Part shown: one piece after another, positions 45,533 to 53,604 of the stretch
Numbering within the stretch: the stretch's first letter is position 1
Layout: each line of letters begins with the position of its first letter
Assembly (NCBI RefSeq): GCF_002197845.1
Contig: NZ_NIDE01000014.1
Location: 62,001 to 126,000, forward strand
Direction: 5' to 3'
From: Fimbriiglobus ruber
GTDB taxonomy: Bacteria; Planctomycetota; Planctomycetia; Gemmatales; Gemmataceae
Length of the DNA stretch: 64,000 bases
Position numbers and translations under genes: made by a program
The notes under the pieces: model-generated
The model's database searches: none
Told to the model about the DNA's origin: nothing
Seen by the model: only the letters and a program-made list of their open reading frames with translations

Positions 45533-48064
45533 GTGCCCGACAACGATACCCCGACCGAGCCCGGGATTGGCCCCGGACCAACACAGACCCCGACGGCCGG
45601 TAAATACCGCCCATTCGCCGAGGCCCGTGCCTTCGTCCGGTCGCTGGGTCTGAAGTCCCAGCGGGAGTGGTCCGATTACTGCAAGTCCGGACGGCGGCCC
45701 GTGGACATCCCAACGACACCGCACACGGTCTACGCGGAGTGGGTCGATCTGAAGGACTGGCTCGGGAGCGGGAAAGGCTCTACGAAAAGTTTCGAAGAGG
45801 TGCAGGAATACGCCCGGTCGCTCGGAATCCGCACCTTCGAGGAGTGGAAGGCACACGTGAAGGGCGGGCTCCCGCCTGGCATTCCGAGGAACCCCCAGGA
45901 CACCTTCCGGATCAAGGGGTTTACGACATGGAGGGCATTTCTGGACCGTAAGTACCTCCCGTTCGCCGAGGCCCGTGCTCTGGTCCGCACGTGGGGTCTT
46001 CGCACCAAACGGGAGTGGAAGGCAAGGACCGAGCAGCCCGACTTCCCCAGAACGAAGATCCCAAGCTCCCCCTGGGACACGTACCGGGCCGACGGGTGGG
46101 TCAGTCTGGACGATTGGCTGGGGAACGAGAATCGCTGGTCCCGGCCGCAGATCCGGGGGTTTCTGGACTCGCTCCTGCCGGTCGTACACGACCTATCCCC
46201 GGCCGAGCTGCTCGTCATCCTGAAGCGGAAGGGCCTTTTCGAGGGCGACTTCCGGAAGAATTCCAACCGGTCCATTCTTGAAGATCTGATCAAGCTTCTC
46301 AACGCCAACGACCCCGCTGGAGTCGTCCAGAATCTCGTCGACCGACTCGACCAGACGGTGCCGCCTACCGATCTTTCACCAACCGACACCCCCACCGGAG
46401 ATGGCGAGCCGCCCCCGTTAGGTGAAGACACCCTGAACGGTGGATGGGTAGGCGAGCCCGAACAGCCGCGGGATCCGGACACCGTCGACGGCGTTGCCGA
46501 CATCGTGAACGACGACCAGAGCGTCCTCGACTTTCTGATCGAAAATCGCGTCGCCGGGTACTGGCAGCGGGTTCTGACCGGCGACCCGACCTTCTCGGTG
46601 GAAGACTTCCGCCGACACGAGGGGGGAACGCGGTCGAATCTGACTCGGGACCGGTTTCTTGAAGAGTACGACGCTGCGATGAGCCTCCTAATCCCGCCGA
46701 CCTACGCCTACCAGAAGGTGGGCCGGCTCGCCCCTCCATTGCCGATGCAGCGGCTGATCGCGTACCGGGTTTTGAAGCAGAAGTGCGTCGGCAACTGGTC
46801 CGGAGTGGGAGCGGGAAAAACCGTCTCGGCCATCCTATCTGCCCTGGTCGTCGAAGCCCAACTCACCGTCGTCCTCGCGTTCAACTCGACCCTGGAGATG
46901 TGGGAGGGCGAAATCAAGAAGGTTTGCCCCACCGCTCAGGTCGCGGTAAAATCCCGGGGGCCGTTCGAGTTCCCCGGGGCCGGGCCGGCATTCGTGGTCA
47001 TGAACTACGAGTCGTTCCAGCAGGAGTGGGCGAAGACGGAGTTTGTGCCCCACGTCACGACGGCGGGTCGTCGGCTCGACATGGTCATCATCGACGAGAT
47101 CCAGACGGTCCGCCAGCGGAGCGGGGCCGAGGAGTCGGCCCGCCGCGGTGGCGTCAACCACCTCCTGAACGAGGCACGTGCGAGGAACGAGAACCTCCGG
47201 GTGCTCGGGATGTCGGCCACGCCGGTGATCAACGACCTCCACGAGGCCCGGGTGACGCTGGAAATGATCACCGGCAGGTCGTTCGCCCACATCCCCACAC
47301 GGTATTCGGTCGCGAACGCCATCACCTTCCACCAGCAGATGATTCGCCACGGGTTGCGGCTCCGGCCGAGGTATCCTGTGACCGTCGAGGAGGCGGTGGT
47401 GACCGTGGACGGCCGGCCGGTCCTGGACGACCTGCGGGCTCTCGGCCGGATCAGACTGGGGGGCATCCACGCCCTGGAGCGGGTGTTGTTGCGGGCGAAG
47501 CTCGACGCAGTGCGGGACCGCCTCCGGCCCGGCACACTCGTCTACACGCAGTTCATCGAGGGTTTCGTCGATGAACTGATCGGTGCGGCCATCGGAAAGG
47601 GGCTGTCGGTCGGGGTGTTCACCGGCGACGACAAGAGCGGCCTCGACCGGTTCCGAAACCGGCTCAAGCCGGACGTCCCGGCCGCCGACCGCTGCGACGT
47701 GCTCATCGGCTCGGCCCCGGTCGGCACGGGTGTCGACGGACTCCAGGAGGTCGGAGACCGGCTCATCTTCGCGAGCCTACCATGGACCGCAGCCGAGTAC
47801 GACCAGGTGATCGGACGGTTGAAGCGGCACGGGGCGAGGTTCGAGCGGATCGAGGTGTTCGTTCCCCAGGTGGTGCTTACGGACGGCAACTCGAACTGGT
47901 CCTGGGACGCTTACCGATTCCAGTGTATCCGGTTCAAGCGAACGCTGGCCGACGCCGTAATCGACGGTACCGTCCCGGAGGGCCGTCTCCCCACCCGGGA
48001 CGAGATGTTCCGACAGTCCCTCGCGACACTTCAGGAGTGGATGGACCGCGTTGCACGGGACTGA
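45533..48064 (+). CDS. SF2 helicase with three N-terminal tandem repeats
   Basis: The protein has about 843 residues from a GTG at 45533 with GGAG 8 bp upstream (TTG at 45428 is the longer alternative). Three units of about 55 residues near the N-terminus each have F-x-E-A-x-x-x-V-R-x-x-G-L-x-x-x-x-E-W, IP-x-x-P-x-x-x-Y/F and W-x-x-W/F-L. The helicase core has Walker A GVGAGKTVSAIL, VIIDEIQTVR (DEIQ box), GMSATPV, and the C-terminal motifs LVYTQFIEGF, GSAPVGTGVDGLQEV and QVIGRLKRHG. It is probably a DNA translocase or remodeller in defence; no nuclease domain is seen. Confidence 0.8.
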   Translation: MPDNDTPTEPGIGPGPTQTPTAGKYRPFAEARAFVRSLGLKSQREWSDYCKSGRRPVDIPTTPHTVYAEWVDLKDWLGSGKGSTKSFEEVQEYARSLGIRTFEEWKAHVKGGLPPGIPRNPQDTFRIKGFTTWRAFLDRKYLPFAEARALVRTWGLRTKREWKARTEQPDFPRTKIPSSPWDTYRADGWVSLDDWLGNENRWSRPQIRGFLDSLLPVVHDLSPAELLVILKRKGLFEGDFRKNSNRSILEDLIKLLNANDPAGVVQNLVDRLDQTVPPTDLSPTDTPTGDGEPPPLGEDTLNGGWVGEPEQPRDPDTVDGVADIVNDDQSVLDFLIENRVAGYWQRVLTGDPTFSVEDFRRHEGGTRSNLTRDRFLEEYDAAMSLLIPPTYAYQKVGRLAPPLPMQRLIAYRVLKQKCVGNWSGVGAGKTVSAILSALVVEAQLTVVLAFNSTLEMWEGEIKKVCPTAQVAVKSRGPFEFPGAGPAFVVMNYESFQQEWAKTEFVPHVTTAGRRLDMVIIDEIQTVRQRSGAEESARRGGVNHLLNEARARNENLRVLGMSATPVINDLHEARVTLEMITGRSFAHIPTRYSVANAITFHQQMIRHGLRLRPRYPVTVEEAVVTVDGRPVLDDLRALGRIRLGGIHALERVLLRAKLDAVRDRLRPGTLVYTQFIEGFVDELIGAAIGKGLSVGVFTGDDKSGLDRFRNRLKPDVPAADRCDVLIGSAPVGTGVDGLQEVGDRLIFASLPWTAAEYDQVIGRLKRHGARFERIEVFVPQVVLTDGNSNWSWDAYRFQCIRFKRTLADAVIDGTVPEGRLPTRDEMFRQSLATLQEWMDRVARD

Positions 48065-48086
48065 TCGCGACGCAGTCTGGCTCGAT

Positions 48087-49064
48087 TCACACCGCCAGAT
48101 CGAGGGCGGCCTCCCAGGCCTGCTCTTTGATTTTGGCAGCGGTCCCCCACCAGATGCTCTGAAGCCGGTTGCTGGCTCGCTCCTGCTCGTTCCGGCCCCG
48201 GTAGGTGCGGTGGTCGAGCAACTCGGTCACCGCGTTGTACGCACACCAGAACGTGTTCTTGATCCCGGGCATGTCGTGCCCGATGCCGCCTTCAAACAGT
48301 CCGTGGAGCCGCTCCCGAGTTTCCTTCGCCCGCCCATTGTCCGAGGCGTCTTCGGGATCGGGGTAGAGCACCTTGAAGTAGGTGTCGAGCTGGGCCTGAG
48401 TCGGGTAGACCGAGGCGAGCCGGTCGATCTTCGACTGGGCATCGTCGTAGAACTTGGTCGCCAGCCCGAGCACTCGCTGGGCTGCCGCAATCTTTGCAGT
48501 CAAGTTGCCGTTGTGCCGGATGCTGACACCATCCCCCTGCCCCTGTCGCAACGCCATCGACAGCGTGTTCTGGCAAACGACTCGGACCGGGGTAAACAGC
48601 ACTCGGAGGGCGGCAGAACCGTCGTGAGCGTTGGATAGCAGCAGGTACTTGTTCACCATGTCATCGGTGTTTTTGACACGGATCTCGCCCGGCAATTTAG
48701 CGAGGAGGAAAATCTTCTCCCCCCGGCCGAGGGCACCAGCGGTGTGGTACCGGAGGCCACCGTCGGCAACGACCGCGTCCAGGAACCCGAACGCTTGGCG
48801 GTTCTGGACCGGGACGTATCGGTCACTGACCGTCCCGAGGACACTCTGGTTGTCGTACCGGACGACGGCTTTGGTCCGCGGGACCATCAGGCCGTCGACG
48901 GTGGCGACATCGGTGAGGGTGATCTCGTAGTCGAGACCGGCGGCGATGATGGCCTCCGCGGCAGTGGCCGGGGCATCGAGCTTCTGACCGAGCTTGTGCC
49001 AGGGGCTCTCGCCGAAGTAGGCGAAAGCGGGTTTGCCGTTGGTCGTGGCGATGTTTGCAGGCAT
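48087..49064 (-). CDS. DUF932 (phage/plasmid-like) protein
   Basis: The protein has 325 residues from MPANIATTNGKPAFAYFGESPWH. The pattern SPWHKLGQKL, VLGTVSDRYVPVQNRQAF, LPGEIRVKNTD and RVVCQNTLSMAL is that of DUF932 proteins found on phages, plasmids and islands; the biochemical role is unknown. GAGGAG precedes the ATG. It is convergent with the helicase gene, 22 bp apart. Confidence 0.85.
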   Translation of the reverse strand: MPANIATTNGKPAFAYFGESPWHKLGQKLDAPATAAEAIIAAGLDYEITLTDVATVDGLMVPRTKAVVRYDNQSVLGTVSDRYVPVQNRQAFGFLDAVVADGGLRYHTAGALGRGEKIFLLAKLPGEIRVKNTDDMVNKYLLLSNAHDGSAALRVLFTPVRVVCQNTLSMALRQGQGDGVSIRHNGNLTAKIAAAQRVLGLATKFYDDAQSKIDRLASVYPTQAQLDTYFKVLYPDPEDASDNGRAKETRERLHGLFEGGIGHDMPGIKNTFWCAYNAVTELLDHRTYRGRNEQERASNRLQSIWWGTAAKIKEQAWEAALDLAV

Positions 49065-49372
49065 CTGATCTCCTCGGGGTTCAGGGGGACTCACCTGATA
49101 CCCCGCCCACCCGCGGTAAACGCTGACTAACGCCTTTCATCAATTCTTCAAAAATCACGCAAAATCTTATCTGACATGTCTTTGTGCTGTGTGCCCGTTT
49201 TCGCAACACTGAGGAATTCAAGATACCTCACCACGTGATATTGACTGCCAGCTTGAGGGACAGTAAACTTTGAAGTATGGGTTATTCCTCACCAAGTCGA
49301 CCAGGGAAATCGACACAACTAAATCGTTGTGTAAACCTTGACGGCGTGAAAAGACAACGATAGGATTGGGTT
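49065..49372. promoter_or_regulatory. AT-richer divergent intergenic region
   Basis: This 308 bp lies between the DUF932 gene and the long plus-strand operon. It is clearly richer in A and T than its surroundings (for example 49136-49170 and 49240-49370). It is the only long gap before 49373, so it should hold the operon promoter, and likely operator sites for the XRE-type protein. I see no clear inverted repeat to name as operator. Confidence 0.5.
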
Positions 49373-49810
49373 ATGGTCCCGGATTTTGCCGAAGACGACA
49401 ACCTCCCGCCGGGTGTCCACCCCGCCGAGTGGGACGAACTGGTGGCTCGCTTCGGGTGGAACCCGCGGCGGCTTCAGTTGCTCGCGGGCCTGAAGCGGGC
49501 TCTGGTCCCCCTCCGCTCAGCGGGCTGTCGGCAGCTCTACCTCGACGGCAGCTTCGTGACGGCGAAGGAGATTCCCGGCGACTACGACGCGGCGTGGAAT
49601 CCGATCGGCGTCAACCTGCTGATGCTCCGGTTGGTCGAGCCGGTTTTTTTCGACTTCCGGAACAAGCGGGCGGCCCAGAAGGCCAAGTACGGCGGGGAGT
49701 TCTTCCCTTCGACCGGCGACGCCGACGGATGCGGGAAGACCTTCTTCGACTTCTTTCAACAGGACAAGAGCACCGGACTCCCCAAAGGGATCGTGGTCAT
49801 CACCCCCTGA
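49373..49810 (+). CDS. Nucleotidyltransferase-like small protein (DUF6932-like)
   Basis: The protein has 145 residues. The sequence LYLDGSFVTAKEIPGDYDAAW has the G-S-x(n)-D-x-D core of the polymerase-beta nucleotidyltransferase fold (as in MNT/AbiEii-type toxins), and the C-terminus has KTFFDFFQQDK. Proteins of this DUF6932-like type often lie next to HTH genes in toxin-antitoxin-like pairs, as here (13 bp before an XRE gene). It is the first gene of the operon. Confidence 0.65.
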   Translation: MVPDFAEDDNLPPGVHPAEWDELVARFGWNPRRLQLLAGLKRALVPLRSAGCRQLYLDGSFVTAKEIPGDYDAAWNPIGVNLLMLRLVEPVFFDFRNKRAAQKAKYGGEFFPSTGDADGCGKTFFDFFQQDKSTGLPKGIVVITP

Positions 49811-49823
49811 CGGGCAGGCACTT

Positions 49824-51272
49824 ATGATCAAGAACGACCGACAGTATCAGGCGACCAAGCTCCAGGCGGATAAGTTCGCCGTCGCCCTCCGCCAGGCCGA
49901 GGAACGCGAGTACTCCGATTCCCTGCTCGCTGACCTTGAGCGGGACGCCCTCCGCAGTCAGCTCGATGACCTGCGGGCCGAGCTTGCGGAGTACGACCGC
50001 CTCCGGTCCGGCCAGGTGAAGGAAATCCAGGTGGACACGGTCGACCGCATCCCGCAGGCGTTGATCAGTGCCCGCATTGCCGCCGGCCTGAGCCAGAAGG
50101 AGTTGGCCGAGCGACTCGGGCTCAAGGAGCAGCAAATCCAGCGTTACGAGGTGACAGACTACGCATCAGCCGGCCTGTCCCGCATCCTCGAAGTGATGCG
50201 AGCGTTGGGGGGCGGGGTCCGGCTGACGATGACCGTGCCCACGGCTGTCCCGAGCGGCGGGGACTTTCTAAAGCGTCTGGCCAAGGCCGGGGTGAGCAAG
50301 GAGTTGGTCACCCGCCGTCTCCTCGATCCCGAAACCGCCACGAAGCTGGAATCCGCGGACCGGGGGGAGAGCGAGACTGCTGTTCTTCGGGCGGCCTCCA
50401 CCGTCAGCAGGGTGTACGGCTGGCCTACCGACTTGTTGTTCGGCAACGCCCCACTGGCGATCTCGCCGGAGGTGGCCGGACTCGCCCGGTTCAAGATGCC
50501 GTCCCGGGCGAGTGAATCCCACCTGGGCGGGTACGTCATCTACGCCCACCACCTCGCGGGGCTGGCCCTTAAGGCCGCCCCCACGCTGGCACCGACGATC
50601 GTGCCCACGGAGGCCGGGGCGTTCGCGAAGGCGTTGCTGTCCCGGCACGGGTCGATGACGTTCGAAACGGCCCTTCGCTACGCGTGGGACCTGGGGGTGG
50701 TGGTCCTACCCCTGAGGGACAGCGGTGCGTTCCACGGGGCCTGCTGGCGGGTTGCCGGCCGCAACGTCGTCGTCCTCAAACAGCGGACCGCGTCCCTTGC
50801 CCGGTGGCTGATCGACCTCCTGCACGAGCTCTTCCATGCTGGGCAGGAGCCTGACAAAGCCGAGCGGGAGGTGATCGAGGCCGCGGAGACCTCGACCGAC
50901 CGCCGCGAGTCCGATGAGGAACAGGCCGCCGTCCAGTTCTCCGGGGACGTCGCGTTGGGCGGCCGGGCGGAAGAGCTGGCCGACCTGTGCGTCCGGGAAG
51001 CGGGCGGGCGGGTCGAACGCCTCAAGGTCGCCGTCCCCGCGGTCGCCGCCCGCGAGCGGGTCGCCGTGGACGTGCTCGCCAACTACATGGCGTTTCGCCT
51101 GTCGCTCCAGGGGGTCAACTGGTGGGGGGCGGCGACGAACCTCCAGCCGGCGGGCCAGAACCCCTGGGCCGTCGCCCGCGACTGGCTTCTTCAACGCCTG
51201 ACCCTGGACGCCCTGGACCCGGCCGAACGCGACCTTCTGCTCCTAGCCCTGACCACCGAGGAGGAATCATGA
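49824..51272 (+). CDS. XRE-family regulator fused to an ImmA/IrrE metallopeptidase
   Basis: This protein has 482 residues. A coiled coil (about 10-65) is followed by an XRE HTH (ISARIAAGLSQKELAERLGLKEQQIQRYE, about 78-110), a central linker and an IrrE-like peptidase domain with the zinc motif LLHELFHAGQEP (HExxH, about residue 335). Such proteins sense damage and cleave a repressor, or act as antitoxins to the adjacent gene. Its stop overlaps the start of the next gene (ATGA). Confidence 0.85.
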   Translation: MIKNDRQYQATKLQADKFAVALRQAEEREYSDSLLADLERDALRSQLDDLRAELAEYDRLRSGQVKEIQVDTVDRIPQALISARIAAGLSQKELAERLGLKEQQIQRYEVTDYASAGLSRILEVMRALGGGVRLTMTVPTAVPSGGDFLKRLAKAGVSKELVTRRLLDPETATKLESADRGESETAVLRAASTVSRVYGWPTDLLFGNAPLAISPEVAGLARFKMPSRASESHLGGYVIYAHHLAGLALKAAPTLAPTIVPTEAGAFAKALLSRHGSMTFETALRYAWDLGVVVLPLRDSGAFHGACWRVAGRNVVVLKQRTASLARWLIDLLHELFHAGQEPDKAEREVIEAAETSTDRRESDEEQAAVQFSGDVALGGRAEELADLCVREAGGRVERLKVAVPAVAARERVAVDVLANYMAFRLSLQGVNWWGAATNLQPAGQNPWAVARDWLLQRLTLDALDPAERDLLLLALTTEEES

Positions 51273-51913
51273 GCGAACAAACGGCCGCCGGTAAACCGGC
51301 CTTGAAGCCCCTAGCCATCAAATGCACGAGTTCGAAGTGCGAGGATGGGCTGCACTGCTTCAAGGCCACTAGGAAGTTGAAGGCATCCGGCGACGAGGGG
51401 GCGTGCCGGTCGTGCGGGGTCAAGCTGGTGGACTGGCCACGGATCCGCCAGCTTGATCCCGCGGACGCCGCCCACACGTTGACCGCGATGCGACTCGAGC
51501 TGATCCGGCACCACTTCTGGCACGTCGCGATCGACGAGGATGCGGTGGTCAAGGCCCGGCGGAAGGGGAAGACTGGGCTCGAGGCCGCAGTCCCCAAGCG
51601 GATCCGCCAGTCCGTGGGCAAGGAGAAGCCCTTCCGGGACGGCCAGCAGACGCCGTTCGTCGGGAACGTCATCTACTACGCCCAGCACGCCACCGCGTCA
51701 TGTTGCCGGACGTGCATGGAGTACTGGCACGGGATCCCGAAGGGCCGTGCCCTGACCGACGCAGAGGTCGAGTACCTGTCGCGGCTGGCCATGCTGTTCA
51801 TCACGGAGCGGCTGCCGGACCTGCCCCAAGAGGGCGAGCGTGCGACTCGGAAGTACGGGGAGAAGTCGCAGAGCCTCGCGGCGGGAGGGCGTGATGCCGC
51901 TCACACTGATTGA
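51269..51913 (+). CDS. Cys-rich protein with DUF4186-like C-terminus
   Basis: The protein has 214 residues with two parts. The N-terminal CTSSKCEDGLHC ... ACRSCG looks like a zinc-binding knuckle. The C-terminal FVGNVIYYAQHATASCCRTC continues as MEYWHGIPKGRALTDAEVEYL, which matches my recollection of DUF4186. GAGGAA precedes the ATG, and the coding region overlaps the radical SAM gene by 20 bp. Function unknown; the tight coupling makes it a partner of the radical SAM enzyme. Confidence 0.6.
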   Translation: MSEQTAAGKPALKPLAIKCTSSKCEDGLHCFKATRKLKASGDEGACRSCGVKLVDWPRIRQLDPADAAHTLTAMRLELIRHHFWHVAIDEDAVVKARRKGKTGLEAAVPKRIRQSVGKEKPFRDGQQTPFVGNVIYYAQHATASCCRTCMEYWHGIPKGRALTDAEVEYLSRLAMLFITERLPDLPQEGERATRKYGEKSQSLAAGGRDAAHTD

Positions 51914-52898
51914 CACCGACCGGTTCTCGGGGGTGATGCGAGACCGCTCGGTCGACCGGGCGAACCGCCGGCTGCTGGTCACTAACTTCCACGGGACCGA
52001 GCAGGAGAAGGACTTCACCCTCCCGGCGAACTGCGGCGGCTTCGGGCGGGTGCGTCACTTCCGTCGGGAGACGAGTTCGGGCTGGCCCCCGAACCCGCTG
52101 CCGATCGACCCGGCGGCCCGAGCCCTGGGGGTTCCGCCGGCGAACCTGTTGACGGCCCAAGTGTTTCAGAACGCCGCCTGCAACTGGCGGTGCTGGTACT
52201 GCTTCGTCCCGTTCGAGCTTCTCTCGGCCAACAAGAAGCACGCCGAGTTCCTGACGGTGGGGCAGCTCATCGACCTGTACCTCGCCGAGGCGAACCGGCC
52301 GGCGGTGATCGACCTCACTGGCGGGCAACCGGACCTCGTGCCGGAGTGGGTGCCGTGGATGATGGAGGAGTTGGACGCTCGCGGCCTGTCGGATTCCGTG
52401 TACCTGTGGTCCGACGACAACCTGAGCGGCGACTACTTCTGGCGGCACCTATCCGACGCCGACCGGGACCGTGTCGCCGGCTTTAAGAACTACGGCCGTG
52501 TCTGCTGCTTCAAGGGGTTCGACCCGGAGTCGTTCCAGTTCAACACAACGGCTGAGGGGGCACTGTTCGACCGGCAGTTCGAGCTCATCGCCCGGCTGAT
52601 CGGGCACGGCCTGGACGTGTACGGGTACGCGACGTTCACCACGCCGACGGCCGACGGCATTCCGGAGAAGATGGCCCGGTTCGTGGACCGCCTGCAGTCG
52701 GTGTCGGACAACCTCCCGCTCCGGGTGATACCGCTGGAGATCAAGCCGTTCACCCCGGTCAGGCCTCGGATGGAAGACGTCCATCACACGGCGGTCGAGA
52801 ACCAGCATCTCGCCATAGCGGCGTGGTGTGAGGAGCTCCGGCAACGGTTCCCGGAGCCAATGCGGGCGGCATCGATCTGTGACGTGCCCCTTCGGTGA
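51894..52898 (+). CDS. Radical SAM enzyme
   Basis: The protein has 334 residues. The cluster-binding motif is CNWRCWYCF (CxxxCxxC, about residue 97-104), followed by the SAM-binding glycine region IDLTGGQPDLVPEWV and barrel segments to DVPLR. It has no SPASM domain and no long extension, so it is a compact radical SAM fold whose substrate is unknown. GGGAGG stands before the ATG. Its gene lies between the Cys-rich gene and a nucleotide-kinase-like gene, suggesting small-molecule or nucleotide modification. Confidence 0.85.
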   Translation: MPLTLIDTDRFSGVMRDRSVDRANRRLLVTNFHGTEQEKDFTLPANCGGFGRVRHFRRETSSGWPPNPLPIDPAARALGVPPANLLTAQVFQNAACNWRCWYCFVPFELLSANKKHAEFLTVGQLIDLYLAEANRPAVIDLTGGQPDLVPEWVPWMMEELDARGLSDSVYLWSDDNLSGDYFWRHLSDADRDRVAGFKNYGRVCCFKGFDPESFQFNTTAEGALFDRQFELIARLIGHGLDVYGYATFTTPTADGIPEKMARFVDRLQSVSDNLPLRVIPLEIKPFTPVRPRMEDVHHTAVENQHLAIAAWCEELRQRFPEPMRAASICDVPLR

Positions 52899-52971
52899 GG
52901 GAGACAGGCGGACCGGTGGTCTGGGTGGTCGTGGTGGGGTCTGTGCAAGTTGTTTCAGAGGGAGGTAGGGC

Positions 52972-53592
52972 ATGGTTGCTCCTTCGGTGATCGGCGTCGC
53001 CGGCCGTGTCGGTAGCGGGAAGTCGTCGCTGGCGACGCTGCTGAGCGAACAGTCGGGGTGGGCGGTGGTCCGCTTCAGTGACTACCTGAAGCACCTCGCG
53101 GGTGAGCGTGGGATTATCCCGGATCGGGAGTCTCTCCAGCGGCTCGGGGTTGAGTGCATCGAGGCCGGATGGGGCCAGTTCTGCACGGCCGTGCTGGAGT
53201 TCGCCGGTTGGCGTCCCGGTGACAGCGTGATCGTCGAAGGGATCCGGCACCCCGAGGCGGTCGGGGCGTTGAACGCCGTGGTCGCCCCCGGTCGGGTGTT
53301 CTTGGTCTTCCTTGCCGCGGACGACGTGGTGATCCAGGCGAGGATCCGGATTCGCGACGGGTCCGGGGTTGAGCTGCAGAAGATCGAGAGTCACCCGTCG
53401 GACGGTGGCGTCGGCGAGCGGCTTCACGCGGTCACCGACATCGTGCTCGACGCCAACCGGCCCCTACCTGCACTGGCCGGTGAGGTGTGGCGGTGGCACG
53501 GGGTCCGCACGAGGTATCGTTGCGAGTTACCACGATTTCTCCATGTAGTTGCAGGGCAACGGCAGTCGTCCAACACAACAGTGGTGGCGTAA
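52972..53592 (+). CDS. P-loop kinase, (d)NMP- or dephospho-CoA-kinase-like
   Basis: The protein has 206 residues. The N-terminal P-loop is GVAGRVGSGKSSLATLL, then VVRFSDYLKHLA (substrate-side Asp), DSVIVEGIRHPEAV (Walker B-like Glu) and a lid-like RIRIRDG. The fold is that of adenylate-kinase-like (d)NMP kinases; the substrate is not known. AGAGGGAGG precedes the ATG, and the gap to the radical SAM gene is 73 bp. Confidence 0.75.
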   Translation: MVAPSVIGVAGRVGSGKSSLATLLSEQSGWAVVRFSDYLKHLAGERGIIPDRESLQRLGVECIEAGWGQFCTAVLEFAGWRPGDSVIVEGIRHPEAVGALNAVVAPGRVFLVFLAADDVVIQARIRIRDGSGVELQKIESHPSDGGVGERLHAVTDIVLDANRPLPALAGEVWRWHGVRTRYRCELPRFLHVVAGQRQSSNTTVVA

Positions 53593-53604
53593 CAGAGGTG
53601 AATC

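Noticed and set aside
51269-51272. Longer start for the Cys-rich protein, from 50987
   Set aside because: The upstream part is out-of-frame translation of the XRE-IrrE gene; the ATG at 51269 has GAGGAA in front and overlaps the previous stop.
49373-53592. Known 7-deazapurine (Dpd), viperin or QatABCD system
   Set aside because: No tRNA-guanine-transglycosylase-like, QueC/QueD, TatD or ATPase partner is present, and the radical SAM protein lacks viperin-specific context; the gene set differs from these.
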